Assembly (NCBI GenBank): GCA_020635115.1
Contig: JACKAK010000006.1
Span: 124,001 to 188,000 of the forward strand
DNA length: 64,000 nucleotides
DNA from: Halobacteriovoraceae bacterium
Lineage (GTDB): Bacteria > Bdellovibrionota > Bacteriovoracia > Bacteriovoracales > Bacteriovoracaceae
Direction of reading: 5' to 3'
Part shown: in pieces, positions 55,082 through 62,092 of the stretch
Layout: each line of letters starts with the position of its first letter
Position numbering within the stretch: position 1 is the first letter of the stretch
Position numbers and translations under genes: made by a program
The notes under the pieces: model-generated
Seen by the model: only the letters and a program-made list of their open reading frames with translations
Database searches by the model: none
What the model was told of the DNA's origin: nothing

Positions 55082-55781
55082 GTACTCCATACGGGCCTTC
55101 ATTGATTGGGCCTTCCAGAATAGTATGAGGACGATACTTTAATTTACTTATAATATTAGAAATATTACTCACACCAACAGTATGCTTTAAATGCTTAAAC
55201 ATGGATTCATCATTTAAAGAATCTCCAAAAAAAACAGTTTCATCTAAATCTACTGCAGGAAAATACTTTTCAACTAAATATTTGACTGTTTCGTATTTTG
55301 AGATTTCTCCATACCAAAAATTTAAATGAACGTTAGATTGAGAATAATGAACACCTTTTTCATCGAAAAGTGATTTTACTTCTCTCATTATCGTTTCATC
55401 TTCTAAACTTCTAAGTTCAATCGCTCTATCTGTTTTTCTCCCGGCCGAGTCAACAGAAAGTGAAAGCATTGGAAAATTGGAGATCACCTCTGTTGCAATA
55501 TTTTCGAGCTTGTTCAAATTTTCTTTAGACACAAGAAATTCTTCTTCGAGAAGTCCATGCTTATTTTTCTTAACGATTACACCTCCCCCTTCCATGATCG
55601 CAAAAGGCATAGGGAGATGCGAGATAAAAAAATGCCCCCATGAAACACTTCTACCGGAAACAATAATTAACTCTGCCTTTTTTGAATGTATTTCATTAAG
55701 GATATCAAAGAAAAGAGACTTTAAAACATGTCCATGAGTTAAAGTCCCATCAAAATCAGAAAAATATAATTTAAAATCCAT
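55056..55781 (-). CDS. HAD-superfamily (IIB, Cof-like) phosphatase
   Basis: A 241-residue cytoplasmic HAD hydrolase. Motif I is FSDFDGTLTHG (nucleophile Asp9, acid/base Asp11), motif II in IIVSGRS and motif IV in VFFGDSLNDESMF. The type IIB cap lies between. It is similar in layout to sucrose- or mannosyl-phosphoglycerate phosphatases. The substrate is probably a sugar phosphate but is not determined. It is the second gene of a two-gene unit with the barrel-like protein, ten bases apart. Confidence 0.8.
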   Translation of the reverse strand: MDFKLYFSDFDGTLTHGHVLKSLFFDILNEIHSKKAELIIVSGRSVSWGHFFISHLPMPFAIMEGGGVIVKKNKHGLLEEEFLVSKENLNKLENIATEVISNFPMLSLSVDSAGRKTDRAIELRSLEDETIMREVKSLFDEKGVHYSQSNVHLNFWYGEISKYETVKYLVEKYFPAVDLDETVFFGDSLNDESMFKHLKHTVGVSNISNIISKLKYRPHTILEGPINEGPYGVLNFLRNTH

Positions 55782-55790
55782 TCAAAGCTC

Positions 55791-56399
55791 TTAATTTAAA
55801 GGGAAATTTACCCCCAAAAATACAGCAGTGACAGAGTTTCGTAAATTGATTGTTGTTTCTAAACTTGCTGTTAAATGTTCATAGTTTTCAAAAGGTATTT
55901 TTCCTGAAATTCCAGCACCTGCAGCAACAAATGTGTCATAGGTCTTGTAGGTATCATTTAAACCAATTCCTACAGGTAAAGAAAGAAAGGGATAGGCCTC
56001 TTTTCCCCAAAATGAGAATCCTTTAGAAACGATGGGGGTTAGTGAGAATGAATTTTGAGTTGCCCTAAATTCTTTTGTAAATTCATAATTTAATTTTATT
56101 GAGACTTTTGGTTGTTTCATATAATCAGGGATAACTTCATAATCTGCACCAATAAACAATCGTGCAACCCGATCTCCACCAGATATCCCCATTCCAGCAT
56201 CGGCCACAATTTTTTGGGATACTTTTTGAGTAAAACGTCCTTGGAAGCCCATCCCTCCACCACTTGAGAAAATACCTGTTGCTTCAGCTGAAATCATTTT
56301 TTTATCAACTAACATGGGATAATTAGAAATTCCAAGTCCATAGGAAAAAGCACTTGAAGTTAAAATGAAACAAATGACACAAAAAAAGTTTTTAAACAT
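55791..56399 (-). CDS. Small exported beta-barrel-like protein
   Basis: A signal peptide (MFKNFFCVICFILTSSAFS) precedes a mature chain of about 180 residues rich in Gly and alternating strands (ISAEATGIFSSGGGMGFQGR, VSIKLNYEFTKEF, LTASLETTINL) that ends VFLGVNFPLN. The strand pattern and small size suggest an eight- or ten-stranded outer membrane protein. No named family. AAGGAG precedes the ATG. It is divergent from the tRNA-His gene and upstream of the HAD phosphatase. Confidence 0.6.
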   Translation of the reverse strand: MFKNFFCVICFILTSSAFSYGLGISNYPMLVDKKMISAEATGIFSSGGGMGFQGRFTQKVSQKIVADAGMGISGGDRVARLFIGADYEVIPDYMKQPKVSIKLNYEFTKEFRATQNSFSLTPIVSKGFSFWGKEAYPFLSLPVGIGLNDTYKTYDTFVAAGAGISGKIPFENYEHLTASLETTINLRNSVTAVFLGVNFPLN

Positions 56400-56484
56400 A
56401 GAACACTCCTTGCAAATAAAACCATCTTAATCTGCTTTAAATGTATCAGTCAAAATGCGCAACGAATCATTTGCAATATTTTGA

Positions 56485-56513
56485 TTGACGATATTCATAC
56501 AGATCTTTATAAA
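56485..56513 (+). promoter_or_regulatory. Sigma-70 promoter of the tRNA-His gene
   Basis: TTGACG (56485-56490), a 17-base spacer and TATAAA (56508-56513) form a near-consensus promoter; the expected start of transcription is about 15 bases before the mature tRNA 5' end. Confidence 0.75.
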
Positions 56514-56532
56514 TACACATCCAACTAAGCAT

Positions 56533-58152
56533 TTATGGTGGACGTAGTTCAGTTGGTAGAGCGCCAGATTGTGGTTCTGGTTGTCGTGGGTTCGAGCCCC
56601 ATCGTCCACCCCATTTTTCCCCTAAATCAAAACTTTGTCCTCCAAAGCCACAAACCTCTGGTAACCAAACAATCTCTAGTTTATTTTCCTTCAAAACTTT
56701 GATTTCTTTAATTAGGTTGTTGAAAATAGCCTTTTTCATATCATCGCTTGCTCTGCTCAACTTCTTAAAGACTTCCTTCATAATCTCCTTTAAAGGCATA
56801 CAGTCTAAAGACTCAGAACGAATTTCATCTCTTTTTAACTGAAGGCTTTCTACCGTATTTAATAATTCATCTTTCTTAACTTTTGATTTAGATACGTTCT
56901 CAGAAACTATCGAAATTAACTCTTTCATTTGCTCAGAGCTTCCAATTTCAGTCATACTTTTCACATATCCCTGAATTTCTCCCTCAATCATATCGATTTC
57001 TTTTTGAATATCGAGAATACTAGAGTCCACTAATTCCAACCTATCATTCTTTTTCTTCACCATCTCTCTAACAAGAGAAGCCATCTCTAAATCATTTTCA
57101 AAGATTTTAAATGAGTCTATTACGGCCTTTTCTAAAGCAAGAGCATCCAACCGCTTATCATGCTTCCCTGCCTGATAATAAATCTTATCTCCCCCCATTG
57201 CCCCTGTGTACCTTTGCCCTGCCTCTGACTTAATCAAACCAGAAAGTGGGTAAATCCTATTTTTACCTTTTCTATTTACGTTCCCTGACTTTTCCATTCT
57301 TTTTATTTTATTTTGTACTTGTTCAAATAAATCAAAAGGGACAACTTCGCCTGTGGGTAAATCTACATATATATCAGGACTCATGTCATCAATGTCCTTT
57401 GGAACTTTTAATTTACCAATATATTTCTGATTAACTAACAAACGACTCAAATACTCTCTCGTAAACTTTTTATTTGTCTTTGAGCGATAACCATAACTAT
57501 TGATTGTTTGTACAGCTTCAGTATAAGTGGAACTATTCAAGAAAATCTCCATTACATGGACTAGGATTTTCTGCTCTTTTTTATTTATTTTCCATACTCC
57601 CGTCTTCCCCTCAACCTTATCAAACCCTAAAATAACTTTACCTCCATGAATTGTTGCATTATTTAACGCCCTTGCACGAATTGAGGAACGGGTTCTCTCT
57701 ATAATTAACTGTCTTTCAAATTCAGCAATAACAGCAATAATTTTCACAATTAAATCTGAAAAAGGGTTGCCCGGTTCATAGGATAGCCCTCTCATGTGAA
57801 TTTCAACATTGTGCTTTTTGCAAAGCTCTATAAAACCACAAAAATCTCCTAAGTTACGACTTAACCTAGAAAGCTCTTTGGCCAAAACAACATCAATCTC
57901 ACCTCTACGAATTAACTTTTTAAGCTCTTTATATTTCGGTCTATCCGCAGTTCCACCACTTATTGCATCCTTTTCTGCTAGTACATGAATTATTTTATAT
58001 TCAATACCTGAACTCAAAGACTTGCCTTGTGCTAACTCTTTGCAAATGTTGCCTTGCTGTTCAACTGAGTTATGTTCCTTTGCCATTGTTTCTTCGTCTG
58101 AAGTCCTTGCATACACAGCACAATATTTAATCTTTTTATTACTATTCTTCAT
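56533..58152 (-). CDS. Large serine recombinase (integrase) with C-terminus encoded by antisense tRNA-His
   Basis: A 539-residue large serine recombinase. The resolvase domain (about 9-155) has YARTSDEE with catalytic Ser18, then ELSRLSRNLGDF and AEFERQLIIERTRSSIRA. The recombinase domain follows (IHGGKVILGFDKV, KKFTREYLSRLLVNQKYIGKL), a short zinc-ribbon-like region is reduced, and a coiled coil (about 370-450) comes next. The last 25 or so residues, from WGGRWGSNPRQ to the stop one base beyond the tRNA 5' end, are the complement of the tRNA gene. It would integrate the element by single crossover. GGGAG precedes the ATG. The small zinc-finger gene upstream overlaps by 11 bases. Confidence 0.88.
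   Translation of the reverse strand: MKNSNKKIKYCAVYARTSDEETMAKEHNSVEQQGNICKELAQGKSLSSGIEYKIIHVLAEKDAISGGTADRPKYKELKKLIRRGEIDVVLAKELSRLSRNLGDFCGFIELCKKHNVEIHMRGLSYEPGNPFSDLIVKIIAVIAEFERQLIIERTRSSIRARALNNATIHGGKVILGFDKVEGKTGVWKINKKEQKILVHVMEIFLNSSTYTEAVQTINSYGYRSKTNKKFTREYLSRLLVNQKYIGKLKVPKDIDDMSPDIYVDLPTGEVVPFDLFEQVQNKIKRMEKSGNVNRKGKNRIYPLSGLIKSEAGQRYTGAMGGDKIYYQAGKHDKRLDALALEKAVIDSFKIFENDLEMASLVREMVKKKNDRLELVDSSILDIQKEIDMIEGEIQGYVKSMTEIGSSEQMKELISIVSENVSKSKVKKDELLNTVESLQLKRDEIRSESLDCMPLKEIMKEVFKKLSRASDDMKKAIFNNLIKEIKVLKENKLEIVWLPEVCGFGGQSFDLGEKWGGRWGSNPRQPEPQSGALPTELRPP
56537..56613 (+). tRNA. tRNA-His (GTG)
   Basis: A full cloverleaf: acceptor arm GTGGACG with CGTCCAC, G at -1 opposite C73 as expected for tRNA-His, D-arm, anticodon arm CCAGA-TT-GTG-GT-TCTGG (anticodon GTG at 56571-56573), T-arm GGGTTCGAGCCCC and encoded CCA (56611-56613). 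It has its own promoter. The opposite strand is the last part of the serine recombinase frame, and the tRNA 3' end faces a probable integrated element, so the gene serves as the attachment target. Confidence 0.97.
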
Positions 58153-58390
58153 AAACTCCCTCTTCTAACAACAATCTCAGCCCTTCAACAAAACAAGGGC
58201 GGTTCACATCTAAAACCCTAACATTGAAGGACTGTAAAATTTTTCTCTTATCCTTTCGTCTTTTCTCTTTCTTTTCTTTATTCACACATTTTTTGCACCG
58301 TGAGCTATAAGCATTTCCTTTTTTGTGAAAACTGTCTAAAGGCAACAATTCTCCTTTAAATTTACAGTTTTTATTTGTACACACCTTCAT
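58142..58390 (-). CDS. Small zinc-finger-like protein
   Basis: An 82-residue basic protein. CTNKNC (Cys4, Cys9) and CKKC (Cys32, Cys35) form a likely zinc site of the type C-x4-C...C-x2-C, with LLPLDSFHKKG between, a pattern common in short phage and element-encoded zinc fingers. The tail is Lys/Arg-rich (KEKKEKRRKDKRK), fitting nucleic acid binding. AAGGAGAG sets the start. It overlaps the recombinase start by 11 bases, so it is expressed with it and might modulate it (inference), for instance as a directionality factor. Confidence 0.6.
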   Translation of the reverse strand: MKVCTNKNCKFKGELLPLDSFHKKGNAYSSRCKKCVNKEKKEKRRKDKRKILQSFNVRVLDVNRPCFVEGLRLLLEEGVYEE

Positions 58391-58453
58391 CTCTACTCTC
58401 TCCTTAAAGAAAGCGAAGGTGGTTCTTCCTACTCAACGCTTAATACAAATTGA

Positions 58454-58672
58454 TTAAAATAGTCTTGATGTTACTTTCTTCTCTAACAGAACAACTGAAC
58501 CGTTCTTAAAAGAAACCGTCATCTCTCCCCAAGCACCTGTCTCATAAAACTCATCAAAGATACTGCGAACCTCTAGTAAAGCTCCTTCAAGTTTCTCGTT
58601 TTTTGAGTGTGCATAAAGGCCTAGGGCCATCAAGTTATTATCTTCTTTATTCTCAATCTTTTCATTGCTCAT
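58454..58672 (-). CDS. Small protein of unknown function
   Basis: A 72-residue protein from an ATG with GGAGGA upstream. No membrane segment or known motif; acidic helix (LEGALLEVRSIFDEFYETG) followed by a strand pair (EMTVSFKNGSVVLLEKK). It overlaps the end of the upstream 91-codon gene by 11 bases, so the two are coupled. Confidence 0.5.
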   Translation of the reverse strand: MSNEKIENKEDNNLMALGLYAHSKNEKLEGALLEVRSIFDEFYETGAWGEMTVSFKNGSVVLLEKKVTSRLF

Positions 58673-58937
58673 AACTTCCTCCACTTAACGCCTCATTCAT
58701 TCCCTTCAACACTTCAATCTTCTTATGCTCCCAATATGCAGGGTCATGCTCCATTTGATATTCTTTATAGAGACTGAGAAAATCCTTCACCAACTCCTTT
58801 CCCGTTTTAAAGATGCTATTGCAGTCTTTTTGAATGGTGAAAGAAGCATAATCAAACGCATCGTAATCGAACCCTGCAAGAGTCTCTATAAGAAGCCCCT
58901 CTAAGAATTGCCTTTCTAAATAATTCATATCCAACAC
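58662..58937 (-). CDS. Small protein of unknown function (GTG start)
   Basis: A 91-residue acidic protein. The start is GTG at 58937: AGGAGG lies six bases upstream, inside the last codons of the preceding gene, whereas the ATG three codons later is too far from it. No recognised domain; it is helical with many aromatic and acidic residues (GFDYDAFDYASF). It starts immediately after the stop of the 459-codon gene and overlaps the next small gene, forming part of a compact element operon. Confidence 0.5.
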   Translation of the reverse strand: MLDMNYLERQFLEGLLIETLAGFDYDAFDYASFTIQKDCNSIFKTGKELVKDFLSLYKEYQMEHDPAYWEHKKIEVLKGMNEALSGGSYEQ

Positions 58938-58938
58938 C

Positions 58939-60318
58939 CTATACCTCCTTTTGAATGAGTGATTTCATACTATCTGCTAATTGGTAGTTACTTTTTCGCT
59001 GTTTATAGACAAGGCCAGCCTTCACAAGTTTGCTGATTGAGCGATACAAGTTAGGTGACAATGAAGAGTTAATTCGACAAAATCCATTTCCAACTTTGAA
59101 CATATCTATAATTTTGTCTGAATACTTAGGGCAGAGTTTGCGAAACTTCTTTTCGCAGGTCTCATACGGATAACTTAGCTCATTCAACTGAAATGAATTA
59201 CTTAACAGCTTCACAAATAGGGATGATGCTCGTTTCCTAAGTCCTGCCAAAGTTTGGATTGGGCAAACTTCTAAAAAACGATAATCTTTAGTTCCTTTAC
59301 CGAAGTAGTCTGAAGTGAACTGAACCTCGAACTTGATAAGGTCATCGTCAAACCTATAAATTTTAAGAACGACTCCACCAAGCTCATCATTCTGAAATCT
59401 GAATTTTATTTCATCTTGAATTGTGCCTTCAGTAGTTATTCTTGCTGTAACATACCCATATCTATCCTCGATGAGTTTCACGAGTCTTTTATAATCCTCT
59501 TTCGGACTGAAACTTCTAATTACCCAAAAGAACTCTACCGTCTTAAATTTATGGCGAAACTTATAATCCCTCTTGAACCTGTGTTGTTTGAAAATAAAAA
59601 TAGATTTATAAAACCTTTCTGCTTTATCTATCTCTCTTTTTAAAACCTTCTTAACTTCACGAAAGACTAAGTCATGTAATGAGTAAATCAATTCATTCTC
59701 GTGGGCGTTATCATTGCCTTGAAGAGTGAGCTTCAGCTTATCATCAAAGAGATACGCTCCGAAACGAACACCATTTCCAATGGTAATAATCGTTCCCCTC
59801 TCATCATAAGTTCCAAGAGAGAGAAAGGTATAAAAACCAGACTCATTTCTTTTAGAAATATTCTTAGGAGTTGAATGATGGCTTGGGTAATTAAAATGTG
59901 CAATTACCTCTCTTGAATGTAGCCTATCGTAAAACCTGATATAGCTATCACCTGAAGGGCCATAACTAGAACTTATCTCAAGTTTATCCAAGCAAGGATT
60001 TTCTAACTCACTAGAGTCCTCACTTTGTGCAATCGCTTGCATCTCGTCTAAGGTTAGAGGCAATTTGCCTTTACGCATTAACTTCTTGTTTTTAAGGAAA
60101 CCTCTCTTAGGAATTACAGATTTTTCTTTCTCTTTGTATTCTTCCCCAAGAGAGGATTGCTTTGCCTTTTTCTTTATCATGTCCTTCTCCCAATATTCGT
60201 TTTTCTTGAGAGCAAATAGAACATTAAACAAGATTGATTGGCCCTGTTTTGGAGGGTCGTGAAAAACTCGAATTGGGTCGTATGATTTCAGATTTAGGTA
60301 GTTTCTTTGATAACGCAA
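58939..60318 (-). CDS. Element-encoded protein of unknown function, possible replication protein
   Basis: 459 residues from a TTG at 60318, overlapping the upstream gene by 25 bases; no good ribosome site is visible, so coupling is likely. The N-terminal 110 residues are basic and low in complexity. The middle has alternating strands (YIRFYDR, VVLKIYRFDDDLIKFEVQF) that recall rolling-circle replication initiators in style only. The C-terminus is a winged-helix-like segment (YRSISKLVKAGLVYKQRKS). No catalytic motif was identified, so replication is a guess. Confidence 0.45.
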   Translation of the reverse strand: MRYQRNYLNLKSYDPIRVFHDPPKQGQSILFNVLFALKKNEYWEKDMIKKKAKQSSLGEEYKEKEKSVIPKRGFLKNKKLMRKGKLPLTLDEMQAIAQSEDSSELENPCLDKLEISSSYGPSGDSYIRFYDRLHSREVIAHFNYPSHHSTPKNISKRNESGFYTFLSLGTYDERGTIITIGNGVRFGAYLFDDKLKLTLQGNDNAHENELIYSLHDLVFREVKKVLKREIDKAERFYKSIFIFKQHRFKRDYKFRHKFKTVEFFWVIRSFSPKEDYKRLVKLIEDRYGYVTARITTEGTIQDEIKFRFQNDELGGVVLKIYRFDDDLIKFEVQFTSDYFGKGTKDYRFLEVCPIQTLAGLRKRASSLFVKLLSNSFQLNELSYPYETCEKKFRKLCPKYSDKIIDMFKVGNGFCRINSSLSPNLYRSISKLVKAGLVYKQRKSNYQLADSMKSLIQKEV

Positions 60319-61115
60319 AGTTTAATTCTATTATTTAAAGATGGATAGACTTCTCCTTCTTCACTCTCTCCAAGAATAAACTGATAGGCCTTAGAGTCTT
60401 TAGGAGATTGGCTTAAAATTGGGTCTATACTATCTCCATGAACAAAATCAAACTTCTCAAATAGCTTATAGTATTTATTTGTTTTGGATTGCTTGCCATC
60501 AACTTTTCCGAAGCGAACTTCACTAAACTTAGCCATGACTTCATCTTTCTGAACGGTATTTTTCCCTTCTTCAAACAAGCTATACGCAGAAACAACTCCT
60601 GCTCCTGAGAGGTCAGAAATATCAACGATACATTCTCTAAACAAGAGTAGTGGGACTCCCTCTAGTAAAACCAACTCATCTCTTGGTGAAATTGAAAGCA
60701 AACCACTATCATCAACAAAAGAAAAAATCGCATCTAAGTTAATTATGTTGTCGTTGCATAAAGAGGCGAACTCGTTTCTTTTTAAGTAATCAATGAAAAT
60801 ATATTTATCTTCTTCAATAGGCTTTTGGAGCTGAAGCACTTCCTCAAGTCCTTCTTTGCTTATCTCAAAAGTATCTTTCTCCTTCGAGATTAAATTAAAG
60901 TGGTTTCCCGTTTTACTAAGTAGATTTTTTTCTGGAAGTTCAGGAGCAGACCTTTTTTCATTCAAATTTACATAAAGTCTAAGCTCATTTTTGATAGCTT
61001 TCGCAATCACACCAAAAATATCAGTAGATAACTTTTCTGCTAATTCTTGAATATAAATTCGTTCTCTAACCCTGTTACTCAAATCAATTTCTCTTGTTCC
61101 TAAAACAATTCTCAT
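60294..61115 (-). CDS. Element-encoded protein of unknown function
   Basis: About 273 residues. The N-terminus MRIVLGTREIDLSNRVRER is followed by helical segments and a beta-rich C-terminal half (IIDLDA-type and DELVLLEGVPLLLF). No known domain. The ATG at 61115 lies after a stable hairpin that contains the only AAGGAG; a TTG at 61130 is the other possible start. It precedes and overlaps the 459-codon gene. Its position just downstream of the resolvase suggests a plasmid-like maintenance region, which is inference. Confidence 0.45.
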   Translation of the reverse strand: MRIVLGTREIDLSNRVRERIYIQELAEKLSTDIFGVIAKAIKNELRLYVNLNEKRSAPELPEKNLLSKTGNHFNLISKEKDTFEISKEGLEEVLQLQKPIEEDKYIFIDYLKRNEFASLCNDNIINLDAIFSFVDDSGLLSISPRDELVLLEGVPLLLFRECIVDISDLSGAGVVSAYSLFEEGKNTVQKDEVMAKFSEVRFGKVDGKQSKTNKYYKLFEKFDFVHGDSIDPILSQSPKDSKAYQFILGESEEGEVYPSLNNRIKLCVIKETT

Positions 61116-61121
61116 AGGGAC

Positions 61122-61137
61122 GGAGTCCAAAGACTCC
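61122..61137 (-). promoter_or_regulatory. Hairpin over the ribosome site of the 273-codon gene
   Basis: GGAGTC-CAAA-GACTCC is a perfect 6-bp stem with a 4-base loop, extendable by three pairs past one mismatch. It includes the GGAG of the only Shine-Dalgarno-like site, so it could hide the site from ribosomes. Confidence 0.45.
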
Positions 61138-61218
61138 TTCCGTTCCTAAAACCTGTATTTACTGTAACCTATCGGAATATCTAGGTTTTTCATGAGTAAA
61201 TAGGTGTAAATGACTGAA

Positions 61219-61836
61219 TTAAGGCTGATTTTGCTCTAGGTACTTTTGAACTATTCGATAGCAATTTGAACTACTGGACTTTGAGGCTTCTGCAATCTGC
61301 CTATATGAGAGACCCTGCTTAAATAGATTGATTACCAAATCGTGGTCTATCTTTCTCGCTCGGCCAAGAGACTTTCCATTGGCTTTAGCTAACTCAAGAC
61401 CTCTGCGAACACGAGCTGAAATTTGCTCACGTTCTAATTGAGCGATACTACCGACAACTGCCAAAATCATTTTGCCAATAGGTGTAGAAAAGTCGATTTG
61501 TTCTTGAATGGATATAAGCGTCACGCTCATCGAGGATAATTCATTTGTGACATCTAATAAGTGACTAAGGGAACGGGACAACCGAGATAGTGAAATCACT
61601 ATGACAGTATCAATCCTTCCTTCTCTGCAATCTTCAAGCAACCTTCCTAGTTCTTTCCTGTCAGCTCTAGCACCACTGACCTTATCCGCATAAAACTCAA
61701 TGCCTTCAAGGTCAAAGCCCCTTCCTTTGCAATAATTTATTGCCTTTAACCTCTGGCTTTCCAGACCAGTATCTTGCTTATCTGTACTAACTCTAAGATA
61801 GATAGCCTTCTTAGAAAGATAATCTCTATACTCCAT
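61219..61836 (-). CDS. Serine recombinase of the resolvase/invertase type
   Basis: A 205-residue Tn3-resolvase/DNA-invertase-family protein. The catalytic domain has YLRVSTDKQ with Ser17 as nucleophile, the DKVSGARADRKELGRLLEDC block, VIVISLSRLSRSL and the E-helix region ending QLEREQISARVRRGLE; a C-terminal helix-turn-helix (LFKQGLSYRQIAEASKSS) binds DNA. The size and domain order are canonical. It may resolve multimers of an excised circular form or invert a segment. It is divergent from the ribbon-helix-helix gene. It is unrelated in type to the large recombinase at 58152. Confidence 0.9.
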   Translation of the reverse strand: MEYRDYLSKKAIYLRVSTDKQDTGLESQRLKAINYCKGRGFDLEGIEFYADKVSGARADRKELGRLLEDCREGRIDTVIVISLSRLSRSLSHLLDVTNELSSMSVTLISIQEQIDFSTPIGKMILAVVGSIAQLEREQISARVRRGLELAKANGKSLGRARKIDHDLVINLFKQGLSYRQIAEASKSSSSNCYRIVQKYLEQNQP

Positions 61837-61860
61837 GTTTAATTATAACACGTCACACCA

Positions 61861-61889
61861 TTTTATGCCACCGTTTTATGGTATCATAT
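61861..61889 (+). promoter_or_regulatory. Direct repeat overlapping a possible promoter of the RHH gene
   Basis: TTTTATG occurs at 61861-61867 and 61874-61880, 13 bases apart, followed by TATCATAT (61882-61889), a possible -10. Ribbon-helix-helix proteins commonly bind short direct repeats, so this may be an autoregulatory operator in the divergent region. Weak evidence. Confidence 0.3.
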
Positions 61890-61918
61890 ATTGCAACTAC
61901 TTAAATACAGGTGAACTT

Positions 61919-62092
61919 ATGGCAAAATTCAAACCGAAAAAAGAAGGTAAACAACAAGAAGTCGCTATAACAGTCAGACTTCCAGAGGACATTCATAAAA
62001 GATTGGCAAAGTTCTCTGACAAGGAAGACTTGAGTATCAATAAGATGATTACTCAAATGATAGAACACTGCTTAAATGAAGCTAATGGATAA
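61919..62092 (+). CDS. Ribbon-helix-helix (CopG/Arc-like) DNA-binding protein
   Basis: A 57-residue protein. EVAITVRLPEDIHKRLAKF followed by SINKMITQMIEHCLNE is the strand-helix-helix pattern of CopG/Arc repressors that bind DNA as dimers by the paired strand. AGGTGA precedes the ATG. No toxin gene follows it; the next gene is convergent, with an 11-base overlap, so it is more likely a plasmid copy-control or partition-type regulator than an antitoxin. It is divergent from the resolvase gene across an 82-base gap. Confidence 0.7.
   Translation: MAKFKPKKEGKQQEVAITVRLPEDIHKRLAKFSDKEDLSINKMITQMIEHCLNEANG

Noticed and set aside
56427..56609. A 60-codon frame on the minus strand reading through the tRNA-His region.
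   Set aside because: It is an antisense translation of the tRNA plus spacer with no ribosome site, a frequent artefact.
61919..62092. Ribbon-helix-helix gene as antitoxin of a toxin-antitoxin pair.
   Set aside because: The adjacent gene is convergent and 417 residues long with a zinc ribbon; it does not look like a toxin.
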